Position numbers and translations under genes: made by a program. Below the pieces are notes generated by a model. The model did no database searches. It had not been told where the DNA came from and saw nothing but the letters and a program-made list of their open reading frames with translations. A DNA stretch of 53,062 nucleotides from positions 1 to 53,062 of the forward strand of contig SHVM01000008.1 of NCBI GenBank assembly GCA_009694265.1, given 5' to 3'. Source of the stretch: Pseudolabrys sp. (GTDB taxonomy: Bacteria; Pseudomonadota; Alphaproteobacteria; Rhizobiales; Xanthobacteraceae). This document shows positions 42,576 to 51,522 of the stretch, one piece after another (positions within the stretch are counted from its first letter, which is position 1; each line of letters starts with the position of its first letter).

Positions 42576-43304
42576 GTCCTCCAAGATTTCCGGAATTCGT
42601 TTCTTGCGGCGGATCAGCCACCACACCCCGGCCAGATCGAGAATGCCGACCCACAGCCGGTCCCATAGTCCGTAATTCGACACGCCGGCGCCGCGCGGCC
42701 TGTCGACCACATCCACATAGCCGATACCGTAACCCTCGCGCCGCACCAGCGCCGGCAGGAATCGGTGCAAGCCATCGAAATACGGCAGGCCCATGAACAC
42801 GTCGCGGCGGAACGCTTTGAGCCCGCAGCCGGTGTCGCGCGTGCCGTCGCGCAACACCGCGCTGCGCACCGCATTGGCGATGCGCGATTGCAGTTTCTTG
42901 AAGCCGCTCGCCTTGCGCCCTGTCCGCTGACCGGCAATCAGCCCCATGCGCGGGCCGCCGGCTTCCAGCGCCCGCAGCATGGCCGCAATGAAAGCCGGAT
43001 CGTTCTGCCCGTCGCCGTCGAGTGTCACGACCAACGACGCGCGCGCCGCCGTCACGCCGCTGCGCACCGCGCAGGACTGGCCGCAGGATTGTTTGTGGCG
43101 CACGCGGCGCAGCCAGGGATATAGAACCATCAGCCGCTTGAGTTCGGCATCGGTGCCGTCACTGGAGCCGTCGTCGACATAGACGACTTCGAACCGCCAT
43201 CGGCCATCGAGCGCCTTGGCAATCTCGGTCGTAAGCGTACCGATATTGCCGGCCTCGTTGCGGACCGGCACCACCACGGACACCGCCGGATCGTTCGTGC
43301 TCAT
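42573..43304 (-). CDS. Family 2 glycosyltransferase (DPM1/ArnC-like, polyprenyl-phosphate)
   Basis: A 243-aa GT-A enzyme. The nucleotide-sugar site begins VSVVVPVRNEAGNIGTL and VYVDDGSSDGTDAEL, and the acceptor motif is VVTLDGDGQNDPAFI, the DGDG(Q)ND pattern of dolichyl- and undecaprenyl-phosphate sugar transferases. There is one C-terminal hydrophobic segment (about 222-234). It should charge a lipid carrier with a sugar for the neighbouring GT39 enzyme. Rhizobial comparisons would be RgtE or ArnC. The sugar (mannose, galacturonate or aminoarabinose) cannot be read from sequence. The TAG stop comes from a palindromic repeat. Confidence 0.88.
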   Translation of the reverse strand: MSTNDPAVSVVVPVRNEAGNIGTLTTEIAKALDGRWRFEVVYVDDGSSDGTDAELKRLMVLYPWLRRVRHKQSCGQSCAVRSGVTAARASLVVTLDGDGQNDPAFIAAMLRALEAGGPRMGLIAGQRTGRKASGFKKLQSRIANAVRSAVLRDGTRDTGCGLKAFRRDVFMGLPYFDGLHRFLPALVRREGYGIGYVDVVDRPRGAGVSNYGLWDRLWVGILDLAGVWWLIRRKKRIPEILED

Positions 43305-43351
43305 TCTTCAAGGTCCCGTCAGCCGGCAAAACGCCGAATGCATCCGCACTC

Positions 43352-44209
43352 TTATTTAGCCAATAGCTCGCGGGCAACCGATTTGATGCGGCTCAGCGAG
43401 GGTCCAGGATATTGCTGAAGGGCGCCATCCGCCACAATCGAGAAACCGAGCAGCCTGAGCGCGAAAAAGCGGCGCACCATCAACACACCGGCGATCCCGA
43501 CCAGGGCGCCGGCCGCCACGTCGGTCGGATAATGCGCCGTCACCACGATCCGGCTTGCCGCGATCAGCAGCGCGTAGATCAGCAGGATCGTGCGCGCGCG
43601 CGGCCACAACGCGCCGAATGCGGCCAGAACCGCGAACGCCGTGGTGGCATGACCGGACGGCAGGCTAGCATAAGCCGGCGTCCATTGGAACGGATCGAAG
43701 AGGGCGGGATTGACGATGCCGCTAACGCCCGGACGCGCCCGGCCGATCAATCGTTTGACGATGGTCGCGAACAGGCTGGGTGCGCCGATGGCGACGAACA
43801 GGAACCCGACACGCACCATCACCGCCGCCAGCACAAGCTGCGACGCGCGTGAGAGGGTCAGCGGCAGCGCGGCCAATGCCAAAAACAGAATGCCGAGCGG
43901 CCACAAGAACCAACCCGACTTGCCGAAGTCGGTGAACCAATCGAATGCCGATATCACGAAGCGCGGCAGATTTCCGACTGCGTTGATGGCGGCGACGTCA
44001 ATCAAGATCATGCCAAACAGAAACACGGCAATGACGGCCGCCGCGACGATGGCCAACTGCTGCGGCGCCGGCAGCCAAGGCTGTCGCGGATGAAGCCGCG
44101 CCGGACGCGCCAGGATCGTGAGCGCCGTCACCACATTGCCGGCGCAACGCCGCAGCACGGCGGCCACCGCGCCGTGTTTTTTCGATTGAAGTCCGTTGTC
44201 CGCGATCAT
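43352..44209 (-). CDS. PAP2-family membrane phosphatase
   Basis: A 285-aa membrane protein with the three-part acid phosphatase signature: KRLIGRARP (about 162-170), SLPSGHATTAF (about 190-200) and SRIVVTAHYPTD (about 238-249). About six transmembrane helices are seen. It probably removes phosphate from a lipid: lipid A (LpxE/LpxF type) or polyprenyl pyrophosphate. The ATG overlaps the GT39 stop (ATGA), so the two are coupled. An upstream in-frame start (44368) lies inside the GT39 gene and is rejected. Context with LAB_N, GT2 and GT39 genes favours an envelope-lipid role. Confidence 0.9.
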   Translation of the reverse strand: MIADNGLQSKKHGAVAAVLRRCAGNVVTALTILARPARLHPRQPWLPAPQQLAIVAAAVIAVFLFGMILIDVAAINAVGNLPRFVISAFDWFTDFGKSGWFLWPLGILFLALAALPLTLSRASQLVLAAVMVRVGFLFVAIGAPSLFATIVKRLIGRARPGVSGIVNPALFDPFQWTPAYASLPSGHATTAFAVLAAFGALWPRARTILLIYALLIAASRIVVTAHYPTDVAAGALVGIAGVLMVRRFFALRLLGFSIVADGALQQYPGPSLSRIKSVARELLAK

Positions 44210-45930
44210 GGCGCCGCCACCGAGCGGAACACGGTCAAAAAGATCTGCCGTCCGATGCTGATATTGTAGCCGTCGATGCGCTGGCTCAGCGCGTAACGCA
44301 AGCCGATTGAATTCGCGCGCTGCACGAAGCCGCGCTCGCTGCGCGGATCGATCAGCACAAAATGGCACGGCCCCTTGTCAAGGAATTCGGCGGCTTTGGC
44401 GCCATCGGTGAAACGCGTGCCGGTGCCGAGCATGAACACCAGGCTCGGCTCCTGATAGGCCAAAGTGGACACCACCTGCGGCGCTTCGCAACCGGCGCCA
44501 CGCACTTGCTCGGCGATCTGCGCGCTGGGAAACAATTGCGGGAGCGAAGGAATCATCACCGCATAGACGGTGATGGCGATGAACACCGACGCCATCATGC
44601 CGCGCAAGAGTGCGCGTTCGGCGCCGTCCACCTCATAGAGCCACCAGGCGAACAAGCCGAAGATCAAGGCCGCCGCCGCGAACGGCCAGGCGACGATGCC
44701 GGGATCGCGGCCGATCACGATGAAGCCGGCAACGACCGCGATCGCGATCGCCGCCGGAAAAACAAACCAGCCGACGGTGCCGCGCACCATCCAGCGCGCC
44801 CTGGCGAGCGCGCCCTTCTCCAGAATGCCGGCGATCAGAATGGCAATTGCCGGATAGAGCGGCAGCACATAATGCGGCAGCTTGGTCATCACGATTTCAA
44901 ACACCAGCCACGACGGAATCAGCCAGGCCAGTAAAAATTGCGCGCCGGGCTCGCGCCGCACCTGCCACACCATCGGCGCGGCGAGACCCGCCAGCACCGC
45001 CCCCGGCCAGAACGTCACCCAGAACAGCACCAGATAAAATCCCGGCGGTGCGCCATGGGTTTCCTGTCCGCTTGTGATTTTGGCCAGCATATCCTGGCCG
45101 ATCGCCTGCACAAAGAAACTATCGCCGGACTTGGCGACGATGGCGATGAACCACGGCAGCACCAGCACGATCATCCAGGCAAATCCGCTCAATGGCCGAA
45201 GCTTCCAGACCCAGCGCGCCGAGCGATCGGCAATCGACAGTGTCAACGCCGTGAGCGCGACGAACATCAGGATCAAGGGGCCTTTGAGCAGCACGCCGCC
45301 GGCCAGCACGGTCCACAGCATCGCCGGCATCGTCCAGCCGATGGCGGCGTCCGGCGCCCGCCGGGCCGTTAGATAAATGCGCGCCATCGCACCCATCGCC
45401 GCCACGCAAGTAAGCAACAGCATGGCGTCGGTCTTGGCGAGCCGCGCTTCGACGCCGAGCAGAATGGAGCTCGCCATCATCAGCGCGGCTAGTAGCGCGG
45501 CGCGGCGCGCAACAAAAGCCAGCGCGGCCCAATAGGTCAGCAAGACGGCGCCTATCGCGCCGGCCAGCGACGGCAGCCGGTAGAGCCAGATGGTGGTGCG
45601 CGCATCGCGTAAGCCGAGTACCTCGCCTGTCTTCACCACCGCGGCCTGTAGCCAATAAATGCCGACCGGCTTTTTGTAGCGGACTTCATCCTGAAACCGG
45701 ATGTCGACATATTCGCCGCTTTCCACCATCTGCTTGGTGGCTTGGGCAAAGCGCGCCTCGTCGCGGTCGACCGGCGGAATTTGGAAAAAGCCCGGCAGGA
45801 ACGCGAGCAGTGCAAAGACAATGAGCAACCCCGCCGCACGGCGGTGGGAGGCGGCGGCATAGTCGAGCGCGCCGGTCAGACCCCGCGCCGGGGACAGTGA
45901 TTGACGTGCGTCGTTGGCGGTCGTGCTCAT
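44206..45930 (-). CDS. ArnT/PMT-like family 39 glycosyltransferase
   Basis: A 574-aa GT-C membrane enzyme with about 11-13 transmembrane helices. The first periplasmic loop holds the catalytic acidic motif DRDEARFAQATKQMVE (about 55-70) and VRYKKPVGIYWLQA, matching ArnT-type lipid A aminoarabinose transferases and rhizobial Rgt galacturonate transferases. It would move a sugar from the lipid carrier made by the GT2 to lipid A or core. A C-terminal periplasmic domain (about 460-574) is present. It is the first gene of the cluster. Three imperfect 14-bp direct repeats lie immediately upstream of its ATG. Confidence 0.88.
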   Translation of the reverse strand: MSTTANDARQSLSPARGLTGALDYAAASHRRAAGLLIVFALLAFLPGFFQIPPVDRDEARFAQATKQMVESGEYVDIRFQDEVRYKKPVGIYWLQAAVVKTGEVLGLRDARTTIWLYRLPSLAGAIGAVLLTYWAALAFVARRAALLAALMMASSILLGVEARLAKTDAMLLLTCVAAMGAMARIYLTARRAPDAAIGWTMPAMLWTVLAGGVLLKGPLILMFVALTALTLSIADRSARWVWKLRPLSGFAWMIVLVLPWFIAIVAKSGDSFFVQAIGQDMLAKITSGQETHGAPPGFYLVLFWVTFWPGAVLAGLAAPMVWQVRREPGAQFLLAWLIPSWLVFEIVMTKLPHYVLPLYPAIAILIAGILEKGALARARWMVRGTVGWFVFPAAIAIAVVAGFIVIGRDPGIVAWPFAAAALIFGLFAWWLYEVDGAERALLRGMMASVFIAITVYAVMIPSLPQLFPSAQIAEQVRGAGCEAPQVVSTLAYQEPSLVFMLGTGTRFTDGAKAAEFLDKGPCHFVLIDPRSERGFVQRANSIGLRYALSQRIDGYNISIGRQIFLTVFRSVAAP

Positions 45931-45931
45931 C

Positions 45932-45972
45932 GGCCTATAGGTCTGGACCTATCGGTTTGGGCCTATCGTTAC
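45932..45972. repeat. Three imperfect ~14-bp direct repeats upstream of the GT39 gene
   Basis: GG-CCTAT-GGT units start at 45932, 45945 and 45959, the second and third being most alike (GGACCTATCGGT, GGGCCTATCGTT). They start one base from the start codon of the envelope cluster, so they fall in its leader or promoter. The function is unknown; a multi-site regulator or leader structure is possible. Confidence 0.55.
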
Positions 45973-46054
45973 GGCTCAACTGATTCCACAGCTTGCGCTG
46001 GACAATAATGACACGGGGCCCGTCTGTCATATTAATCGCGCGGCCGCGTTTCGC

Positions 46055-48028
46055 TCACAGCCGCCCCAGCCATAGGCTGAGCTCAGGAAACGCCATCACC
46101 AGCACGGTGACCAGGAACATCATCACCACGAACGGAAACGAGCCAGCGAAGATCGTATTGAGTGATACGAAATCCTTCGGAAGCACGCCTTTGACGACAT
46201 AGACCGACAGCCCGAACGGTGGCGTCAGGAGGCCAATTTCCACCGCGATGGTGGTGACGACACCGAACCAAATCTTATTGCCGTCGAGCACGTCGAGCAC
46301 CGGCAGCATGATCGGCAGCACGATCAGCATGATCGAGACCGAGTCAATGATCATGCCGAGCAGGAACACCACGACGAAATAGACCGCGAGGAAGCTGGTC
46401 AGATCGAGGCCGGCACCGGTGACCCAATCGGCGAACTTGGTCGGTATGCCGGTCAGCGCCACCTGGCGCGTATAGAGATTGGCGGCAACGATCAGGAACA
46501 AGATCACCGCCGAGACGAAGCCAGTCTCCAGCAGGATCGACTTGAAAATCTTCCAGTCGATACGGCCGCGGCTAAAGGCTATGGCGAAGGCGATCGCGGT
46601 GCCGACGGCGGCGGCCTCAGTCGGCGTGAAGATGCCGCCATAGATGCCGCCGATCACGGCGAGGACGAGGAGAGCGATCGGCGCCAGCTTCACCGTCATC
46701 TCGCCGGCGCCCATCGCCGCCATGTCCTCGGCCGGACGCGGTGCGCCGACGAAGCGCGGCATGAATACAGCCATCAGATAGATGCCGACGCAGAAGGTAG
46801 CGGCGAGAATGATGCCGGGCACGATGGCGGCGATGAACAGCCGGCCGACCGACTGCTCGGCGACCAGCCCGTAGATGATCAACAGCAGACTTGGCGGAAT
46901 CAGCATGCCGAGCACCGAGGAGCCGGCGACGCAGCCGACCGAGAAACGTTTGGTGTAGCCGTGGCTGACCATGGCCGGTACGGCGATCCGGCTGAACACG
47001 GCAGCGGATGCGACCGACGAGCCGACGATGGAGGCGAAGATGGCGTTGGCGAACACCGTCGCCATGCCGAGCCCGCCGCGAAGGCGGCGCAGCATCGCCG
47101 CCGCCACCTGGAACGCATCCTTGCCGACGTCGGCCTTCTCCAGCACGACGCCCATCATGATGAAAAGCGGAATGACGCCGAATTCGTAGGAGCCGACCGC
47201 GCTCGATGCGGCGAGGCCGAGCGTGTTGAGCGCGTTGATCTCCCCGCCGCGCGCGATCCAGATGCCAATATAGGACATGCCCATCAGCGCGAGCGGGATC
47301 GGCATGCCGAGGAAGACCAACAACAGCATTCCAAATAAGCAATAGATGCCAACATTGATCGGCCGATGGTCGCCGGTGAACATGAATATGAGAAAGGCCG
47401 CAACGGCGGTGAGAAATACGAGGCTGGTAAAGAGACCGGCATTGCCTTTTGCGGCCAGCGGAGCCCCCGTAGTCTTCGCGCGGGTGACGAACAGCGCGCC
47501 GGCCTCAATCGCCGCAAGTTTGATAAATTGGAGCAGGCCAATAAACGTGCCGATAATCAGCGCCAGCTTGAACGGCCAGACCGGAATCATGTAGGCGCCG
47601 GGCGCGCCGGCGAACTCGTCCGTGCTCCAGGCCTTGGTGAAGTCGGGCCAGGCCCATACCAGGATTTTCCAGAACAGGAAGACGCCGACCAGCCAGAACA
47701 CGATATTGAAAATCGCGGCCGCACGCGGGTTGCGTTCTTCGAGGGGCTCGATGAACATTTCGGCGCGCAGGAGGCGGCGGTTGGCGATCGCGCTCGGCAG
47801 TTGCAGGAACACGAAGCCGGCGACCGAGAGGGCGACGAACTCGACCACGCCGGAAATCGGCTTGTTAAGGAAGGTGCGCATCGCCACGTCGACGCAGATC
47901 AACGCCATGATGGCAAAGATCCAAACGGAGCTGACGACCGACAGCAGCGAATTGAAGCCGGCGTCGATGCGGGCGAACAAACCGTCCGGCGGCGGCGCCG
48001 TCGGCGCGTCATTGGTCGAAATGTGCAT
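46055..48028 (-). CDS. TRAP transporter fused permease (DctQM)
   Basis: A 657-aa fusion of the small DctQ subunit (about 20-185, four helices) to the large DctM subunit (about 210-657, 12 helices). DctM is recognised by FLGMPIPLALMGMSYIGIW, NAIFASIVGSSVASAAVFSRIAVPAM, GSSVLGMLIPPSLLLIIYG and the late IDSVSIMLIVLPIMLPV and LTPPFGLSVYVVKGV. The start at 48028 (MHISTNDAP) follows a GAGGG; the upstream in-frame start at 48082 is less likely. It follows its DctP gene by 72 bases that contain a GC hairpin. The substrate is unknown (typically an organic acid). Confidence 0.92.
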   Translation of the reverse strand: MHISTNDAPTAPPPDGLFARIDAGFNSLLSVVSSVWIFAIMALICVDVAMRTFLNKPISGVVEFVALSVAGFVFLQLPSAIANRRLLRAEMFIEPLEERNPRAAAIFNIVFWLVGVFLFWKILVWAWPDFTKAWSTDEFAGAPGAYMIPVWPFKLALIIGTFIGLLQFIKLAAIEAGALFVTRAKTTGAPLAAKGNAGLFTSLVFLTAVAAFLIFMFTGDHRPINVGIYCLFGMLLLVFLGMPIPLALMGMSYIGIWIARGGEINALNTLGLAASSAVGSYEFGVIPLFIMMGVVLEKADVGKDAFQVAAAMLRRLRGGLGMATVFANAIFASIVGSSVASAAVFSRIAVPAMVSHGYTKRFSVGCVAGSSVLGMLIPPSLLLIIYGLVAEQSVGRLFIAAIVPGIILAATFCVGIYLMAVFMPRFVGAPRPAEDMAAMGAGEMTVKLAPIALLVLAVIGGIYGGIFTPTEAAAVGTAIAFAIAFSRGRIDWKIFKSILLETGFVSAVILFLIVAANLYTRQVALTGIPTKFADWVTGAGLDLTSFLAVYFVVVFLLGMIIDSVSIMLIVLPIMLPVLDVLDGNKIWFGVVTTIAVEIGLLTPPFGLSVYVVKGVLPKDFVSLNTIFAGSFPFVVMMFLVTVLVMAFPELSLWLGRL

Positions 48029-48054
48029 TACCCTCACTACCCCGCAATTAATGC

Positions 48055-48078
48055 GGGCGCCGGCGTGCACCGGCGCCC
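48055..48078 (-). other. Intercistronic GC hairpin between dctP-like and dctQM-like genes
   Basis: A perfect 9-bp stem (48055-48063 with 48070-48078) with a 6-nt loop, 22 bases after the binding protein stop. No T-run follows, so it is more likely to protect the 3' end of the receptor mRNA than to terminate. Same plan as at 30.3 kb. Confidence 0.7.
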
Positions 48079-48100
48079 ACATTCGACATCGGACCGGCTA

Positions 48101-49171
48101 CTAGAGCCCGGCGTCCCAGTCACGCAACGGCTTGGCGCCGGCTTTGCGCAAGGCCGCCATATAGTCCTTCATGATCTGGCGCGCCGGCACGCCCTTCTTC
48201 TCGTTGTCCTCGACCCAGGCCTTGGCCAGATTCGGCATCGCCGTCGCCCAGCGCTTGCGCTCGTCGTCCGGCAGCACGTAGATCTTGGCGCCTTCATTCA
48301 CGATACGCTCCATGCCGGCCTTTTCGCGCTCCTTGACGATACGCACGTTCTCCATCGCGTATTCCAACGCGATCGGCTTGAGCACGTCGCGAACTTCAGC
48401 CGGCAGGCTCTCCCACTTCTTTTTGTTGACGGCGAAACCGCCGAAAGCGACCGCGCCGAGGTTCACGATGGTGACGTGCGGCGCCACTTCGTGCAGCTTG
48501 ATCGGAATAGCACCCGACGGGATCAGCACCACGCCGTCGCCGACGCCGGTTTGCAGAGCGTTATAGAAGGTCGGGATGCCCGCGTTCACGAAAGTGGCGC
48601 CGAGACCTTCGACCCAGCCGCCGACGGCGCCGGCGGCAAGCAACTTCTTGCCCTTGAGATCGGCGAGCGAGCGAACCGGGAACTTGGTGAACAGCTGATA
48701 GCTGTCCGATGTCGTGGTCGAGAAGAACACGGCGCCGTTCGATTCCCATTCCTTCGCGAAAGAGGGATTCTTGTTCGACATCTCGTCCATCACCTTCACG
48801 ATGACGTCCGGGCTGTCATTGGCGAACGGGGTATAGAAGCCAATATTGTGCAGCGGCATTTTGGCCGGTTCCCAGAGCGTGCCGACCCAACCGAAATCGG
48901 TGATGCCCTGCTCGACCGCCTCGATCGTGTTTTCGAAGTTGAACAGCACGCCGCCATAGGCCTCGTTCCACTCGATGCGGTACTTCGAGCCTTTGGCCTC
49001 AAGCGCCTTGTTGGACTTGGTGACCACGGTGTTTTTCATCGCCAGCACCCAAGGGATGACAGGCGGATGGCTCGACGCAATAGTGAGCCGAATGGTCTCG
49101 GTCTGTTGAGCCATGGCAGCTGGGGCCCAGACCAGGGCGGCTGCGGCCAGCACTAAAGCTTTCATCTGCAT
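48101..49171 (-). CDS. TRAP transporter substrate-binding protein (DctP family)
   Basis: A 356-aa periplasmic receptor with a Sec signal peptide (MQMKALVLAAAALVWAPAAMAQQ). The mature start TIRLTIASSHPPVIPWV and the SLADLKGKKLLAAGAVGGWVEGLGATFVNAG core are DctP-type. A DGVVLIPSGAIPIKLHEVAPHVTIVNLG segment lines the ligand site. It is the first gene of a two-gene TRAP operon with its own fused permease. A perfect TTGAT-N4-ATCAA site lies 54 bases upstream of the ATG, indicating likely control by an FNR/FixK-type regulator. The ligand is unknown. Confidence 0.92.
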   Translation of the reverse strand: MQMKALVLAAAALVWAPAAMAQQTETIRLTIASSHPPVIPWVLAMKNTVVTKSNKALEAKGSKYRIEWNEAYGGVLFNFENTIEAVEQGITDFGWVGTLWEPAKMPLHNIGFYTPFANDSPDVIVKVMDEMSNKNPSFAKEWESNGAVFFSTTTSDSYQLFTKFPVRSLADLKGKKLLAAGAVGGWVEGLGATFVNAGIPTFYNALQTGVGDGVVLIPSGAIPIKLHEVAPHVTIVNLGAVAFGGFAVNKKKWESLPAEVRDVLKPIALEYAMENVRIVKEREKAGMERIVNEGAKIYVLPDDERKRWATAMPNLAKAWVEDNEKKGVPARQIMKDYMAALRKAGAKPLRDWDAGL

Positions 49172-49224
49172 GTATTTTACCCCTTGGACTGACTGAGTGT
49201 CGTCAATATCGACCTTGCGGTCAT

Positions 49225-49238
49225 TTGATCTTCATCAA
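49225..49238. promoter_or_regulatory. FNR/FixK-type box upstream of the TRAP operon
   Basis: TTGAT-CTTC-ATCAA is a perfect match to the palindromic site bound by FNR, FixK and Anr regulators. It is centred about 60 bases upstream of the binding protein start codon. It is the only such site I noticed in an upstream region of the window. It implies activation or repression in low oxygen. The rest of this gap (49172-49467, about 296 bases, between pbpC and the TRAP operon) holds no gene I can support. Confidence 0.7.
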
Positions 49239-49467
49239 GCCTGACTGTGCAGTGGGCTGACTAAATTCGGCAAAGCAAAATCGAGGATAGTGTATTTGCC
49301 CGTACGGAGCGAGAGTGCCGAAGAGGCATATTGGCGCATGGTTGCCCACCGTGGGCGCGGAGCCGAACTGCGCGCAAGCCTATGAGTGGCGGGCTGAGAT
49401 GCGGCAATATACAACGCCCGCGTGAGTAGCATCGCAATCAGCCAGCCGGTCTCGCAACTCCCAAGCA

Positions 49468-51522
49468 TTACTGCAAGCGCACGGTGACGCTATCGGCGGC
49501 GCCGCGCGCGTCCAACACCGTCAGCCGCACGAAGCCCGGCCCGTCGGGTTGGAAGAATAAGGTGCGGCGGCTACCTTGCGGGACCAGCGGAACGCCATTC
49601 ACCATGACGGTGAGCGGCGCAGCGCCCCCGGCAATCTTGAGCGCGACCGGCTCGCCCGCCTTTCCGTCGGCAATTTCAATGCGTGCGCCGTCGGGTGGGA
49701 ACATGATGCGCGGCGCTTCGGACATCGCGCTCGGGCCGGCCGCCGCTGTGGAGCGCTGTAGCGGCGGCGGCAGCTTGCCGGTGGTTGCAATGACCGCGCC
49801 CTTGGGCGCATGCGGCAGTGGCGACGGCGCCAAGCCTGAGCGCGCAAAGGCATCGAACAGGATCGGCGCCGCGGCGGCGCGCCCGACCAGCCCCGGCACC
49901 GGCGTGCCATCCGGCCGCCCAGCCCAGATGCCGACGGTCATACGGCCATCGAAGCCGAGCGCCCAAGCGTCGCGAAAGCCATAGGATGTGCCGGTCTTGA
50001 AGGCGATGCGCCCATGCGGCGCATTGTCCGGCGGCGGCGCGCCGATCAGAATATTGCCGACATACCAGGCGGCCACCGGGTCGAGCAGCCGGCGCGGGCT
50101 GGGCTCGGTCGCGCCTTCACGCTCGAGCAGTGGCGTCGCGAGGCCTCCCCGCGCCAAGCCTGCATAGAGCATCGTGAGGTCCGCGAGCCTGATGCCGACA
50201 CCGCCGAGACCCATAGCGAGACCGGGCGCCTCGCCTTTCGGCAGCACCAGCGCGGCGCCGGCGTCGCTGAGCCGCGCGCTCAGGCGATTGACGCCGACGC
50301 GGCCGAGCACCGCGATGGCGGGAACGTTGAGCGACAATTGCAGCGCCTTGCGCACCGTGACGGCGCCCTGAAACGTCAGATCGAAATTCTTCGGCATGTA
50401 ACTGCCGTAGCGCGCCGGCCGGTCGTCGATCAGCGTTTCCGGATGGATCAAGCCGTCCTCAAAACCGAGGCCGTAGATAAAAGGCTTCAACGTCGAGCCG
50501 GGCGAGCGCAGCGCCAGCGTCATGTCGACCTGGCCGGCGCGGCGCGCATCGAAATAATCGGCGGAGGCGACGCGCGCCCTCACCTCGCCGCTGGCATTGT
50601 CGACCGCGACGATGGCAACCGAAATATTGGAACCCAGCGCATGCGCGCGTTCACGCGCAAGATCCTGCAAGGACTTCTGCAAGGGAGCGTCAATGGTGAG
50701 CTGGTGAATGCGGCGCGCAGGCTCCGCCGCCACGACCTGATCGGCCGCATGCGGCGCCAGCATCGGCAATTCCTTGCGCGCCTGAGGCACGCTTTCGGAT
50801 TTCGCGCGCGCGATTTCATCGTGCGGCACCGCGCCGGCTGCCGCCACCCGGTCGAGCACGCGGTCGCGCGCCGCGCCTGCAACATTGGGATGGCGATCCG
50901 GGCGGCGCAACTCGGGCGATTGCGGCAGCGCTACTAAGAGCGCCGCTTGGCCGAGCGACAGCCGTTTCGGGTCCTTGCCGAAGTAAGCGAGTGCGGCCGC
51001 GCGGATGCCTTCGAGATTTCCGCCATAGGGTGCAAGCGTCAGATAAAGCGAGAGAATTTCGTTCTTGCCGAGCGCCCGTTCGAGCGCAAGCGCGCGCGCG
51101 ATCTGGCGCAGTTTGGCGCCAAAACTGCGCTGTTCGCGCGGTTCCAGCAGTCGCGCCACCTGCATTGATAAAGTGCTTCCGCCCGACACGATATGTCCTT
51201 TGCTAACCAACTGAATTGCCGCGCGGCCGAGCGCGAAGAGATCGACGCCGCGATGCTCGTAGAAGCGCTTATCCTCGTAGGCGAGCAGCAAGCGTACAAA
51301 CCGAGGATCGACATCCTCGGCGGCGGCCGGCAACCGCCAGCGTCCCTCAGAAGTCGCATAGGCGCGCAATAACCGCCCCTCGCGGTCAAGCACGATATGC
51401 GATGTGTCGAGACCCTTGCCGAGCGGCGCAGGCCCGAGCGAAGCCACCCAAGCGCCGCAGCCGAGTGCTGCCACCGCCACCGCGCCGGCAAAGCCCGCGA
51501 GCATGAGGCGTGCGCGTTTCAT
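49468..51522 (-). CDS. pbpC: Penicillin-binding protein 1C
   Basis: A 684-aa bifunctional peptidoglycan synthase with one N-terminal membrane anchor. The GT51 glycosyltransferase domain has catalytic Glu83 (LLAYEDKRFYEHRGVD) and GGSTLSMQVARLL. The transpeptidase domain has SPGSTLKP (S343, K346), SLN (397-399) and KTG (509-511), all intact. The C-terminal BiPBP_C domain (about 595-684) is typical of PBP1C. The ATG overlaps the stop of the alpha-2-macroglobulin gene (ATGA). The pairing is conserved (yfhM-pbpC in E. coli) and is thought to act in envelope defence and repair. Confidence 0.95.
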   Translation of the reverse strand: MKRARLMLAGFAGAVAVAALGCGAWVASLGPAPLGKGLDTSHIVLDREGRLLRAYATSEGRWRLPAAAEDVDPRFVRLLLAYEDKRFYEHRGVDLFALGRAAIQLVSKGHIVSGGSTLSMQVARLLEPREQRSFGAKLRQIARALALERALGKNEILSLYLTLAPYGGNLEGIRAAALAYFGKDPKRLSLGQAALLVALPQSPELRRPDRHPNVAGAARDRVLDRVAAAGAVPHDEIARAKSESVPQARKELPMLAPHAADQVVAAEPARRIHQLTIDAPLQKSLQDLARERAHALGSNISVAIVAVDNASGEVRARVASADYFDARRAGQVDMTLALRSPGSTLKPFIYGLGFEDGLIHPETLIDDRPARYGSYMPKNFDLTFQGAVTVRKALQLSLNVPAIAVLGRVGVNRLSARLSDAGAALVLPKGEAPGLAMGLGGVGIRLADLTMLYAGLARGGLATPLLEREGATEPSPRRLLDPVAAWYVGNILIGAPPPDNAPHGRIAFKTGTSYGFRDAWALGFDGRMTVGIWAGRPDGTPVPGLVGRAAAAPILFDAFARSGLAPSPLPHAPKGAVIATTGKLPPPLQRSTAAAGPSAMSEAPRIMFPPDGARIEIADGKAGEPVALKIAGGAAPLTVMVNGVPLVPQGSRRTLFFQPDGPGFVRLTVLDARGAADSVTVRLQ

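Noticed and set aside
47366-49156. A 596-codon open frame on the plus strand across the TRAP receptor and permease genes.
   Set aside because: It is antisense to two well-supported genes, is very rich in Arg, His, Asp and Gly, has no recognisable domain, and follows from the third-position GC bias of the opposite strand.
49235-49468. A 77-codon minus-strand frame between pbpC and the TRAP operon.
   Set aside because: It has no recognisable pattern, overlaps the FixK-type box region, and starts at the pbpC stop. More likely it is leader and promoter DNA.
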